A stretch of 64,000 nucleotides of DNA. Origin: DASQBT01 sp049578545 (GTDB lineage Bacteria > Pseudomonadota > Gammaproteobacteria > Burkholderiales > Thiobacillaceae). Position 1 is the stretch's first letter, and each line of letters opens with the position of its first letter. The notes beneath the pieces are model-generated. The model was not told the origin of the DNA. It saw nothing but the letters and a program-made list of their open reading frames with translations, and ran no database searches. A program made the translations under genes and the position numbers. This document shows positions 26,836 through 37,445 of this stretch, piece by piece. The DNA is taken from positions 1 through 64,000 of the forward strand of contig JBAUMF010000027.1 of assembly GCA_049578545.1 (NCBI GenBank), given 5' to 3'.

Positions 26836-27543
26836 TTACTGGTTCATGCGGGCCAGCGTACGTTGTGCCTTTTCGAGACTTAGCAGATCAGCGAAGCATT
26901 GTGCGTTGGTATTTTGTTTCGCGTTCATCAGTACCAAAAACAGTTGTGCGGTGGAGTAGGCGTCTGCAAGCGCACTGTGGCGCGCAAAATTGCCAATGCC
27001 AAATTCACCCATCCAGTCGTCCAGAGAGCGATGGTGCTGCATCAGTTCTGGATGGAGTGCCGGCGCCAGATAGGCGAGGTCCAGCCAGGATTGCGTGAAG
27101 TCTGCCCCCAGGTGCTTCTTGATTGCCAGTCGGATGGCAGTTTCATCAAACGCGGCATGAAAGGCGACAAGCGGAACTTTGCCTGCAAAATTCAGAAATT
27201 GAAGCAATGCTTCGCCAGGATCGTTACCCGCCGTTTGCATCTTTCCCCCGATGCCATGAACCAGAATATTGTCGTGTGTGCTGGGTGTCGCTTGTTGCAG
27301 TACAACTTCAAATGCGTCGTCGAGACTGATCTGACCATCCTTTACTGCCACTGCGCCAATGGCAATAAGCTTGTCCCGGGTTGGATCAAGGCCGCCGGTC
27401 TCGACATCCACAACTACGTAACGGGAGGTTGCGAAGGAGGTGTGCAGATCTGTCCTGGGCAGGGATCGCCAGCTCTGTAGTTGCGCTTCTGCGTGTGGAG
27501 AAAGTTTTGGCCTGCGGCGAAACAGACGGGAAAGAAGCGTCAC
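26836..27543 (-). CDS. DEDDh 3'-5' exonuclease (DnaQ-like)
   Basis: About 235 residues. The exonuclease fold shows all four acidic residues and the His: YVVVDVETGGLDP (Asp-x-Glu), VAFHAAFDETAI (Asp), and HSALADAYSTAQLF (His...Asp). It is a stand-alone proofreading-type or RNA-processing exonuclease. The first good start is the GTG at 27543; the frame runs upstream through the terminator hairpin of the symporter gene, so any earlier start is unlikely. Genes for such exonucleases are often found beside ActP-like symporters and DUF294 proteins, as here, though why is unknown. Confidence 0.85.
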   Translation of the reverse strand: MTLLSRLFRRRPKLSPHAEAQLQSWRSLPRTDLHTSFATSRYVVVDVETGGLDPTRDKLIAIGAVAVKDGQISLDDAFEVVLQQATPSTHDNILVHGIGGKMQTAGNDPGEALLQFLNFAGKVPLVAFHAAFDETAIRLAIKKHLGADFTQSWLDLAYLAPALHPELMQHHRSLDDWMGEFGIGNFARHSALADAYSTAQLFLVLMNAKQNTNAQCFADLLSLEKAQRTLARMNQ

Positions 27544-27592
27544 GAGAGGGCAGGTGGATGAGATGAGTCCAAAGAATGCGCCATCCAATGGC

Positions 27593-27619
27593 AAAAAAAA
27601 AGCCCCCGGCAACGGGGGC
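27593..27619 (-). terminator. Rho-independent terminator after symporter gene
   Basis: A perfect stem GCCCCCG/CGGGGGC with loop GCAA (27602-27619) is followed on the minus strand by nine T (27593-27601). It lies 20 bases beyond the symporter stop. Confidence 0.9.
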
Positions 27620-27639
27620 GGACAGCAGTGCGGGAAGCC

Positions 27640-29652
27640 TCAGTGGGCGACTGCACCTTCGGCGTTGATGCCTGTGTTCTGCCGGACGTAAAGCTCATCC
27701 CACATGTCTTCGGCGCGCTTGTCCCGGTAGAGCAGGGAGCCCAGGATCACGCACAGGAAGCCAAGAGGGATCGAGATGATGCCCGGATTCTTGAGCCGGA
27801 GCAGGGGCTTCTCAAGACCGACCAGACTGGTTGTCTGGCCCCCCATTTTGGCCAGATCGTCCTGGGCCTTCTTGATGTCCTTTTCAAGCTTGCCGGCGTC
27901 CTTCCTGGCTTTTTCCAGCGCTGCCGGATCAGTGATCGAGGCCATGCTCGCATTCAGCTTGGCCAGTTTTTCGATCGCACCGGGCTTCGCCTCGGCAGCG
28001 GGCTTGTCCGCTTCGGCATTCTGGCAGACCGAGAACAACTCGCAGATGAAACCTTCGCTCGCCTTGGCAGGCACGGCGTCCTTGGCCGGCGTGCCGTCGA
28101 GCACGGCTTTGGCGCCACTGATCACGGCCTTGGGATAGGTCATGTTGGGCGATATCATCACGAGGGCAATGGCCGAGAAGGAGCCGACCAGCATGCCGAG
28201 CACGATGCCACCAGTGTTGCAGCGCTTCCAGTAGAGGGTGAGCAAGACGGCGGGCAGGTTACCGGATGCAGCTACCGCGAAAGCCATGCCGACGAGATGC
28301 GCCACGTTCTGTCCCTTGGCCATGATGCCGATGATGATGGCAGCCACGCCGACGATGACGGAGGAAACGCGCGCCGCCTTTACCTGTTCGTCGGGCGTAG
28401 CGCGGTTGCCGCGAATCACGCCCACATAGATGTCGTGCGCCATGGCCGATGCGGAAGCCAGCACCAGGCCGGCAACCACTGCGACGATGGTGGCGAAGGC
28501 CACCGCGGCGACGAAGGCGAGGAAGAAGTTGCCCATCATGGTGTTGGCGCCACCGCCCAGATACTGCGCCAGAATTGGCGCAGCCATGTTGCCGCCCTTG
28601 TCGAGCGCGGTGATATTGGCTGGTCCGACTATAGTGGCCGCACCCAGACCCAGGAACAGGGTCAACAGGTAGAAGCCGCCAATGATGCCCATGGCCCAGA
28701 CCACGGATTTGCGGGCCTCCTTGGCGTTTGGCACAGTAAAGAAACGCATCAGGATGTGCGGCAGACCCGCCGTGCCCAACACCAGGGCCATGCCCAGGGA
28801 GATCTGATCAATCGGGTTTTTCAGGAACAGGCCCGGCTCCAGGAAGCGTTGGCCCAGCTCCGTGGGTGTCATATTGGTTGCGGCATTGCCCAACAGTTTG
28901 GCCACCTGTTTTTGTACGCCATCGTTATTCACCACGCCATCCAGGAAACCAGGCAGCGAGAAGCCGTAGGGTGCCCATACCAGTGCAACCAGCACCAGCG
29001 AGGCTGCCACGAGCAGGATGGCCTTGACGATCTGTACCCAGGTCGTCGCAACCATGCCGCCGAATACGACGTAGGACAGCATCAGGACGCCGACACCAAT
29101 CACGGAGACTTCGTAATTGATGCCGATCAGCGTCTTGATCAGCACGCCGCCGCCAACCATCTGCGCGGTCAGGTAGAAGATCGACACGGTTATGGTCGAG
29201 ATCGCAGCAATGGTCTTGGTCTTCTTGGGGTCGTTGCGGAAGGCCAGGATGTCGCCCAGGGTGTACTTGCCGATGTTGCGGCAGGGCTCAGCAATCACCA
29301 GCAGCACCGTAATGTAGGCAACCAGGAAACCGACCGAGTACATGAAGCCGTCGTAGCCGTAAAGGGAAATCAGGCCCGCAATACCGAGAAAAGAGGCGGC
29401 CGACAGATAGTCGCCAGCGATGGCCCAGCCATTCTGCGCGCCGGAAATGGTGCGGCCTGCAGCATAGAACTGGCTGGTGGAATGCACCCGCTTGGAGGCC
29501 CAGTAGGTGATGTACATGGTCAGCGCGATGATGCCGCCGAAGACGAGGAAGGTCAGCCATTTCCATTCGTCGGCGACCGCGCCCTCGCCGGCGAAGGCAA
29601 CGGGGCTGGTCAGCAGCAGAAGCAGTGAGGACAGCAGGTATTTGCAGTGCAT
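27640..29652 (-). CDS. actP: Cation/acetate symporter ActP-like (SSF family)
   Basis: About 670 residues with an N-terminal signal-like helix (CKYLLSSLLLLLTSPVAFA) and about 13 further membrane segments of the sodium:solute symporter family. Characteristic parts are FYAAGRTISGAQNGWAIAGDYLSAASFLG and GTAGLPHILMRFFTVPNAKEARKSV. It probably takes up acetate or another short monocarboxylate with a cation. An insert of roughly 110 residues between the last two helices contains a cysteine pair (CELFSVC) and a Lys/Glu/Ala coiled coil (AALEKARKDAGKLEKDIKK). GGAGA lies 5 bases before the ATG at 29652. It follows the DUF485 gene by 10 bases and is co-transcribed with it. Confidence 0.88.
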   Translation of the reverse strand: MHCKYLLSSLLLLLTSPVAFAGEGAVADEWKWLTFLVFGGIIALTMYITYWASKRVHSTSQFYAAGRTISGAQNGWAIAGDYLSAASFLGIAGLISLYGYDGFMYSVGFLVAYITVLLVIAEPCRNIGKYTLGDILAFRNDPKKTKTIAAISTITVSIFYLTAQMVGGGVLIKTLIGINYEVSVIGVGVLMLSYVVFGGMVATTWVQIVKAILLVAASLVLVALVWAPYGFSLPGFLDGVVNNDGVQKQVAKLLGNAATNMTPTELGQRFLEPGLFLKNPIDQISLGMALVLGTAGLPHILMRFFTVPNAKEARKSVVWAMGIIGGFYLLTLFLGLGAATIVGPANITALDKGGNMAAPILAQYLGGGANTMMGNFFLAFVAAVAFATIVAVVAGLVLASASAMAHDIYVGVIRGNRATPDEQVKAARVSSVIVGVAAIIIGIMAKGQNVAHLVGMAFAVAASGNLPAVLLTLYWKRCNTGGIVLGMLVGSFSAIALVMISPNMTYPKAVISGAKAVLDGTPAKDAVPAKASEGFICELFSVCQNAEADKPAAEAKPGAIEKLAKLNASMASITDPAALEKARKDAGKLEKDIKKAQDDLAKMGGQTTSLVGLEKPLLRLKNPGIISIPLGFLCVILGSLLYRDKRAEDMWDELYVRQNTGINAEGAVAH

Positions 29653-29662
29653 GGCGTCTCCC

Positions 29663-29980
29663 CTATTTGATCTTGTGGACATCGTTGATGATTTCCTGAG
29701 CCATGGAGTCGAACTCCGCATTGGCTCGCCTGGCGTAAATCACAGCGATGACCCAGGCCACGATGAACTGGGATAGGGCAAACAGCAGGCCAACATTGAA
29801 GGGCCCCCAGATTTGAATCTTGAAGAAATTCTGAAAATAGGCCGTGCCGATAGGCAACAGGAAGTAATAGACCATGGATATGATCATCAGGCTCCACAGG
29901 AAAGCGGTCTTCTTTCTGTGAAGAGCCTGGAACCGCGGGTCAGCATCAATCGCGGCCCAATTGGGTTGGGGACTGGACAT
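29663..29980 (-). CDS. DUF485 (YjcH-like) membrane protein
   Basis: 105 residues with two membrane helices (FLWSLMIISMVYYFLLPIGTAYF and NVGLLFALSQFIVAWVIAVIYARRAN) and the C-terminal RRANAEFD signature of DUF485 proteins, the usual partner encoded before ActP (YjcH in Escherichia coli). It presumably assists the symporter. Confidence 0.88.
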   Translation of the reverse strand: MSSPQPNWAAIDADPRFQALHRKKTAFLWSLMIISMVYYFLLPIGTAYFQNFFKIQIWGPFNVGLLFALSQFIVAWVIAVIYARRANAEFDSMAQEIINDVHKIK

Positions 29981-30121
29981 TGTGAGCTCTCCTCTCTATT
30001 GGTTACTTGTTATTTGCCTGTACTCATCGAAGCCCGGATACAAGCTGGGTGTAACATTAACTTAAATAATAATGAATAAAAAGGCTTTTATATTGGGTGC
30101 CTTTGGGTGCCTCAAGGCCGT

Positions 30122-32011
30122 TCAAAATTCGAAATAGCTGCCCACTTTGGCCTGGAGCTTGCGGGCCTGGCGGAACGCTTCCTTGAGGATGCGCCGGTCA
30201 AGATCATTAAGCTGTTCGGGGTCAATGCGATTCGTTGGCGTCTCCCCTTTTGTCTGCGCCAGGTGTTGGCGTCGCAAGCGCAGCAACTGGATGAAGTGGA
30301 AGGCGGCGACCCATGCTCCAACCTCACCTGCGGGCATGTTCCAGGAACGGGCCGCCAACCTGAGCCGCGCTGCCGTGCCGGATTCGCGAATGCCGGCATA
30401 CAGTGCAAGGATGCGGGCGGCATCGACAAAGGGAGTGACCCCATTGATTTTGAGGTCGAGAGTGTTCGCCTGGCCGCCATTCGACGAAACGACGAAATCG
30501 CGCACCAGGCCCAGCGGAGGGCGATTGGCAAGCGCATTTTCGGTCATGCGTTTTAGAAACAACCGGTTTTGTTTAATGGTGCCATTCAGCCATGACCGCA
30601 GATCATCACTCAACTCGGCTGCGCCATATAAGGGCCGGAAGTCGAAAAATATCGTGGCATGCAGGAGGGCCGTGCTGTCACCCCGATGAATCCAGTTGGC
30701 AAAGGTGGCGCGCCACTCCTCCTGGCTCAGGCACCATTTAGGATTGCTCGCCATGATTTCGCCTTTGCATACAGGGAAGCCGCACGTTGCCAGTGCGTCA
30801 TTAATGCGCCGACATACCGGCAGCAGAATAGTGCGAACCGACTCGGCGGGCTGGTCACTCCGAAAGATGAGGGCGTTATCCTGATCGGATGCCAAGGTTT
30901 GTTCCCTGCGTCCTTCTGAACCCAGCGCCATCCAGCACCATTGAATGCCGGACAAATCAACACGGGCTGTTTCAAGTTCGATGACGCGCTGGGATAGCTG
31001 GTCGTTGAGCGCCGAGATGATTTGTGTCAGCGCTTCAGCATCCAGGCCCTGTGCGATCAGGTTGTGAGTCAGGGCGGGGATGTCCGGTGCAATCCTTGAG
31101 AGCGCTTGTGTCGAAGCGGCCTGACGAATGGCTGCCGCCACGCTTTCTACGGACAGACGTCGCAGTGAAAACAGGTCCTTTTCTGAAAGGACGCCGACGA
31201 GCTTCTCTTCGCTCGTGACCAACAGATGGTGAATGCCATGCTGCGCAAGCGCGAGCAAGGCTTCGGAAGCGGTGGCGGTCGCGGGAAGGGTGATGGGCTT
31301 CGCCGTCATCACCTGATGAACCGGGGTATGCATGGCCAACCCGGCCAGCGCAACGCGATCGAGCACGTCACGCAGGGTAAGAATGCCAATGGCCTTGTCT
31401 TCCGCATCGACCACGGCTACCGAACCAACGCGCTCGCGGCTCATCAATGCGAGAGCGTCCACCAAAGGGTCATCGGGAAGAGCCACAACAGGGGCACGAG
31501 TGATCAGGCTTTTGAGCGGACGGGCAAACCCTGCCTCGGCATGGTCCCTGGTGGCGTATTCAGCCTGAATCGTCTTTTGCGATTGCTCGAGCAGGCTGGC
31601 GATACGGCGCGTGCAGAAATCGCTGAATGCTGGACTCAGTTTCAACAAGGCCTTGAATTGAGCGGCCGGCAATAGATAACAAAACGTATCAGTCGTGGCA
31701 CGGTAATGATGGCCAACCGCGCGATTCGCCAGCAGTGCACCCAGCGGAAAGCATTCACCGTCATGCAATTGCATCAATCCGCCCTGCCCGGCCTGGCCTG
31801 CTTCAAGTGTTCCCTGCTTGATCACATAAAACCACTCGGGCGGACCGGCCTCCGGCTTGAGCACCTCTGTTCCCGAGGGAAAGTAGGTCAGGTGCAGCCG
31901 GCTGGACATCCACTCGACATGAGCCTGCTCCATTTCGGAAAATGGAGCGTGTCGCCGCAGATCCTGGACCGTGGCGACCAGCAGGGAAGTCGCTATAGGT
32001 GACATGGCCAT
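30122..32011 (-). CDS. cNMP-binding/CBS/DUF294 nucleotidyltransferase-like regulator
   Basis: 629 residues in four parts: a cyclic-nucleotide-binding-like domain (residues ~20-150, with HDGECFPLGALLANRAVGHHYRA), a CBS pair (~165-285, VGSVAVVDAEDKAIGILTLRDVL and HHLLVTSEEKLVGVLSEKDL), a DUF294 nucleotidyltransferase-like domain (MALGSEGRREQTLASDQDNALIF, with the GS...DxD metal site) and a DUF294 C-terminal helical domain. It looks like a soluble regulator sensing nucleotides and modifying a protein or small molecule. The gene lies 141 bases upstream of the DUF485/ActP pair, a known association that suggests control of the transporter. Confidence 0.88.
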   Translation of the reverse strand: MAMSPIATSLLVATVQDLRRHAPFSEMEQAHVEWMSSRLHLTYFPSGTEVLKPEAGPPEWFYVIKQGTLEAGQAGQGGLMQLHDGECFPLGALLANRAVGHHYRATTDTFCYLLPAAQFKALLKLSPAFSDFCTRRIASLLEQSQKTIQAEYATRDHAEAGFARPLKSLITRAPVVALPDDPLVDALALMSRERVGSVAVVDAEDKAIGILTLRDVLDRVALAGLAMHTPVHQVMTAKPITLPATATASEALLALAQHGIHHLLVTSEEKLVGVLSEKDLFSLRRLSVESVAAAIRQAASTQALSRIAPDIPALTHNLIAQGLDAEALTQIISALNDQLSQRVIELETARVDLSGIQWCWMALGSEGRREQTLASDQDNALIFRSDQPAESVRTILLPVCRRINDALATCGFPVCKGEIMASNPKWCLSQEEWRATFANWIHRGDSTALLHATIFFDFRPLYGAAELSDDLRSWLNGTIKQNRLFLKRMTENALANRPPLGLVRDFVVSSNGGQANTLDLKINGVTPFVDAARILALYAGIRESGTAARLRLAARSWNMPAGEVGAWVAAFHFIQLLRLRRQHLAQTKGETPTNRIDPEQLNDLDRRILKEAFRQARKLQAKVGSYFEF

Positions 32012-32473
32012 CTCGACAGGCTAGCCGGGTTGAATGATTTTTTCCACTTCCCCCCGCAACTGGCTCCGATTCGCCAATGGAATCAACCAGGCACAAAGTC
32101 ATGATCCTGGGGTTGAAGGCCGCACGTTCGTTATTCTTCGTCCTGCCCGGTCCTTGATCCCCCTCTCGGCGCAAGTCTCTCGGTTCCCCGCCACAGTCAT
32201 CCCTCCCTGTCGATACGCCCGGCCGGAAAAGGGGAATTGATCATGCCCATATTCGCCCACTGGGAGTAGGGGACTCAAACCAGCCAGTTTCAGTCGTTAA
32301 ATGGAGCTGAAAATTTTGCTGCTGGGCGGCTGGTTTGTGTAGAAGGCAACGTTCCTTGATCGGACTGCAGCCTCGATCCTGGTCCCGACTCGGAACAGTC
32401 GCCTGGCAGTTCGGCGGTGGTTAGTGCAATATTTGACTGATGCAGATACATCGCCTGAAAAGACGGCCCCTGT
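32012..32473. promoter_or_regulatory. Divergent intergenic region
   Basis: 462 bases between the DUF294 gene (minus) and the GGDEF-EAL gene (plus). It must contain promoters for both, but no clear box pair or palindrome stands out. Confidence 0.4.
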
Positions 32474-32497
32474 TTGACTGACTTCATTTTCGCGGAT

Positions 32498-34963
32498 ATG
32501 GCCCTGTTCCCACCCCCGATTGAAGTAACTTACATCCTCTATGGGTTCGCCTTCCTGGCGATGGGTTTGATCATCGTCATTCGCCTGGAACACGAGAGCG
32601 AACTGGAGCTGGCAAACATCCTATGGCTCCTCGCCGCCTTCGGCTTTACCCACGGCTTCCTGGAGTGGACTGACCTCTGGCTGGTCATACGGGGCGCCAA
32701 CCCCGGCTTGACCACTGCACAGCCCATCATCCTTCTGGTCTCCTACCTGTTCCTGTTCGAATTCGGTCGCCGCCTTGTGCTGATCTCACTGTCCGCGACT
32801 GTCAGAGCGAAACCGGCCAGCAGGCTATTGGATGTGTGGATTTACGCGCCCCTGCTGGGCGGGATACTGGCCGGCACGGCGGTCTCCGACCAGCCCGCTG
32901 CGGCGATGACTATTGGATCCCGCTATCTCGCCGGATTCTTCGGGTCATTCTTGGCGGGAGCGGGATTTCTTCTTTACTGGCGTAACCGTCTCAAGTCGAA
33001 CCTGCTGACCTCTGACGATCGCGTGATTCGCACTGGAAGCCATGCCGCCAGCGCAGCCTTCGTCGCCTATGCAATCCTGGGCGGACTGGTCGTGCCGCGA
33101 GCCGACTGGTTTCCCGCCTCGGTAATCAATCAGGAGACCTTCCTCGCAACATTCCGCGTGCCCGTGCAATTGCTGCGCGCGTTATGTGCCGTTTTGGCGG
33201 CCATCTCAGTGGAAGCCCTGCTGCGGATATTTTATTCGGAGGGAATGCATCGGATAAAGGAAGCCTTGCAGAAGACACAGGAAGTTATTCACGAGCTACG
33301 CGTTGCTGCCGTTGCCTTTGAAACCCAAAACGCGATGATGATCACGGACCCTAAAGGTGTCATCCTTCGAGTCAATTCCGCCTTCACTCGTCTGACCGGC
33401 TACAGCCCTGAAGAAGCCATAGGGCAGAGACCAGCGCTGCTCAAGTCGGGACACCACAATCAGCTCTTCTATCAGAACATGTGGGACTCGCTGAACGAGA
33501 AAGACCGCTGGCAAGGTGAGGTTTGGAACAAAAGCAAGGATGGCCGTATCTACCCTGAACTGTTGACCATCGCGGCGGTTACCACGCCCGAAAAAGGCGT
33601 CACCCATTACGTCGGAAGCTATACAGACATCACCCAGGACAAGGAGATCGAGGCGGAGATTCATCGCTTGGCCTACTATGACCCACTTACCAAGTTACCC
33701 AACCGTCGCTTGCTGCGAGACCTGCTGGGCCATGCTGTTGCCGCCACGACACGGAGCAAGCAATACGGTGCAATATTCTTCATAGACCTGGACAATTTCA
33801 AGAGTCTCAACGACACCCGCGGCCATGATATCGGCGATCTGCTACTGATCGAGGTAGCAGATCGCCTGCGCTCGGCAGTGCGCCAAGGAGACATGGTGGC
33901 GCGTCAGGGGGGCGACGAATTTGTCGTACTGCTGGAAAATCTGGGCGCAGACGCCGATGACGCGGCAGCGCTTGCCAAACAGATCGGCGAGAAGCTTCGG
34001 GCGACCACTGACAGGGTATTCATGCTCGAGGACCATGAATACCATTGCAAGCTTAGCATCGGTGCTGGTCTGTTTTGTGGACAGCATTCGGTCGAAGACC
34101 TGTTAAAGCAAGCCGACCTTGCCCTGTATCAAGCCAAGAAGGAAGGGCGTAATCTGTTGCGCTTCTTTGACCCGGCAATGCAGACATCGATGGATGTACG
34201 CAGCGCGATGGAGACTGAACTGCGCCACGCGCTCGGTCTCAACCAGTTGCATCTTTACTACCAGCCACAAGTTGATGCCTACCATCGCGTGATCAGCGTC
34301 GAAGCCCTGCTGCGCTGGCAGCATCCGCAACGCGGAATGGTTCAGCCCAATGACTTCATCCCGCTGGCTGAGGAAACCGGCTTGATTCTGCCGATCGGCC
34401 TGTGGGTGCTGGAGACTGCCTGCAGCCTGATCAAAGCCTGGGAGACGGCGGCGAGCACCCGCGAGCTGCGCGTAGCAGTAAACGTAAGCCCCCGCCAATT
34501 CAGGCAGGCAGACTTTGTGGCTCAGGTGCGGACGGTACTGGAAGCCAGCGGCGCGAATCCGGCGCAATTGAAACTCGAATTGACGGAAAGCCTGGTGCTG
34601 GGCAATGTTGAGGACACGATTGCAAAAATGCATGCGCTCAAGCGGCTGGGCGTAGGCTTTTCGATGGACGATTTTGGTACCGGCTACTCGTCCCTGTCTT
34701 ACCTGACGCTGCTACCGCTCGATCAGCTCAAGATCGACCGGTCGTTCGTGCTGAACGTTCCGGGCAACAGAAGGGACGAGATCATCGCCCAGACTATTGT
34801 CACCTTGGGCAGGGGCCTAGGACTGAATGTCATTGCCGAGGGTGTGGAGACCATGGCGCAGCGCGAGTTTCTCGAAGCTCACGGCTGCCATGCCTTTCAG
34901 GGCTATCTGTTCAGCCGACCGCTGCCACTGGAAGAGTTGGATGAGTTTTTGAAGCGGGGTTGA
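32498..34963 (+). CDS. Membrane PAS-GGDEF-EAL protein (c-di-GMP turnover)
   Basis: About 821 residues. The first ~250 hold seven or eight hydrophobic helices, probably a membrane sensor. A PAS domain follows (about 270-390, FETQNAMMITDPKGVILRVNSAFTRLTGYS). The GGDEF domain is intact (RQGGDEFVVLL) with an allosteric RxxD inhibition site five residues before it (RQGD). The EAL domain is also complete: SVEALLRWQHP, ELTES, MDDFGTGYSSLSYL, KIDRSFV and VIAEGVET. It could make and break c-di-GMP. The ATG at 32498 lacks a strong ribosome binding site; a TTG at 32474 is an alternative. It stands alone, convergent with groEL and separated from it by a bidirectional terminator. Confidence 0.9.
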   Translation: MALFPPPIEVTYILYGFAFLAMGLIIVIRLEHESELELANILWLLAAFGFTHGFLEWTDLWLVIRGANPGLTTAQPIILLVSYLFLFEFGRRLVLISLSATVRAKPASRLLDVWIYAPLLGGILAGTAVSDQPAAAMTIGSRYLAGFFGSFLAGAGFLLYWRNRLKSNLLTSDDRVIRTGSHAASAAFVAYAILGGLVVPRADWFPASVINQETFLATFRVPVQLLRALCAVLAAISVEALLRIFYSEGMHRIKEALQKTQEVIHELRVAAVAFETQNAMMITDPKGVILRVNSAFTRLTGYSPEEAIGQRPALLKSGHHNQLFYQNMWDSLNEKDRWQGEVWNKSKDGRIYPELLTIAAVTTPEKGVTHYVGSYTDITQDKEIEAEIHRLAYYDPLTKLPNRRLLRDLLGHAVAATTRSKQYGAIFFIDLDNFKSLNDTRGHDIGDLLLIEVADRLRSAVRQGDMVARQGGDEFVVLLENLGADADDAAALAKQIGEKLRATTDRVFMLEDHEYHCKLSIGAGLFCGQHSVEDLLKQADLALYQAKKEGRNLLRFFDPAMQTSMDVRSAMETELRHALGLNQLHLYYQPQVDAYHRVISVEALLRWQHPQRGMVQPNDFIPLAEETGLILPIGLWVLETACSLIKAWETAASTRELRVAVNVSPRQFRQADFVAQVRTVLEASGANPAQLKLELTESLVLGNVEDTIAKMHALKRLGVGFSMDDFGTGYSSLSYLTLLPLDQLKIDRSFVLNVPGNRRDEIIAQTIVTLGRGLGLNVIAEGVETMAQREFLEAHGCHAFQGYLFSRPLPLEELDEFLKRG

Positions 34964-35116
34964 CGCGAATTCGGTGACCGCTGAGTCACTGGAACCGGAC
35001 GGGTTGCTGAAGGTAGTGCTGGGTGTCGCCTCTGCGGAGCGTCCGCTCGATCAACAGGATGCAGTCGCTTCAAGCCAGGCTTCGTCTTCGGGTTCTTGCA
35101 CGGACTTTCCGACAAA

Positions 35117-35142
35117 AAAAGCCCCGCACTCGCGGGGCTTTT
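35117..35142. terminator. Bidirectional terminator
   Basis: AAAAGCCCCGC, loop ACTC, GCGGGGCTTTT: a perfect 11-bp stem with A-run and T-run, between the convergent GGDEF-EAL and groEL genes. It can stop both transcripts. Confidence 0.92.
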
Positions 35143-35164
35143 GCAGAGCAGGGTGAGCGCTGGA

Positions 35165-36808
<1,644 letters not shown>

Positions 36809-36851
36809 GTTTTACTCCTAATTCGTTTATCTGTTGAAGAGAAGAATGTGA

Positions 36852-37142
36852 TTACTTCTCAATCACGCCCATGATGTCTTCTTCGCGCAGGACGAGGACT
36901 TCCTCGCCTTCCACTTTCACGCCCTGGCCGGCATATTTGCCGAACAGTACGCGGTCGCCGACTTTCACATCCATGGGGATGATCTTGCCGTTGTCATCCC
37001 TCTTGCCGGCGCCTACGGCGAGGACTTGGCCCTGGTCGGGTTTTTCGGTGGCAGTATCGGGGATCACGATGCCGGAAGCAGTCTTACGCTCTTCTTCCAG
37101 GCGCTTGACGATGACGCGGTCATGCAAAGGACGAATTTTCAT
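36852..37142 (-). CDS. groS: Co-chaperonin GroES
   Basis: 96 residues, complete: MKIRPLHDRVIVKRLEEE, the mobile loop KTASGIVIPDTA, and the C-terminal VLVLREEDIMGVIEK. It caps GroEL. First gene of the groESL operon behind the CIRCE-overlapped promoter. Confidence 0.98.
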   Translation of the reverse strand: MKIRPLHDRVIVKRLEEERKTASGIVIPDTATEKPDQGQVLAVGAGKRDDNGKIIPMDVKVGDRVLFGKYAGQGVKVEGEEVLVLREEDIMGVIEK

Positions 37143-37216
37143 TCATAGTCTCCATTGAAAATCAATGAGTTAGTATTTTCCGCCGAGGCGGAACGGGAAA
37201 ATCAAACCGTGAGTTG

Positions 37217-37243
37217 TTAGCACTCTCGGTCAGAGGCTGCTAA
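37217..37243 (-). promoter_or_regulatory. CIRCE element (HrcA operator)
   Basis: TTAGCACTC, nine bases, then GGCTGCTAA. The left arm is a perfect CIRCE half-site; the right arm differs from GAGTGCTAA at two positions. It lies directly downstream of the -10 box of the groESL promoter, where HrcA binding would block transcription. Confidence 0.85.
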
Positions 37244-37271
37244 TGATAGGGCCTTGGCCAGGGTATTTCAA
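37243..37271 (-). promoter_or_regulatory. Sigma70-type promoter of groESL
   Basis: On the minus strand TTGAAA (37266-37271) and TATCAT (37243-37248) are separated by exactly 17 bases. The CIRCE element starts right at the -10 box. Confidence 0.75.
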
Positions 37272-37445
37272 GGGGGAGGCGCAACTAAAACGGCTAAACA
37301 CCCCAATTGTGACGTATGGACCGAATATTGAACCGGAATAACCTGGTCCGGGCTGCTCCATTTTGTTTGCGCGCGATCGCGTCGTCGCCGGGCTGAAGGC
37401 TATGGCGGCCCAGGTTAGCCAGGGAGACGTACTGATGAGGTGATG

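Noticed and set aside
27628..29628. 666-codon plus-strand frame opposite the symporter gene
   Set aside because: It is the antisense shadow of actP: rich in His, Gln, Gly and Arg with no domain, whereas the minus strand encodes a clear SSF transporter.
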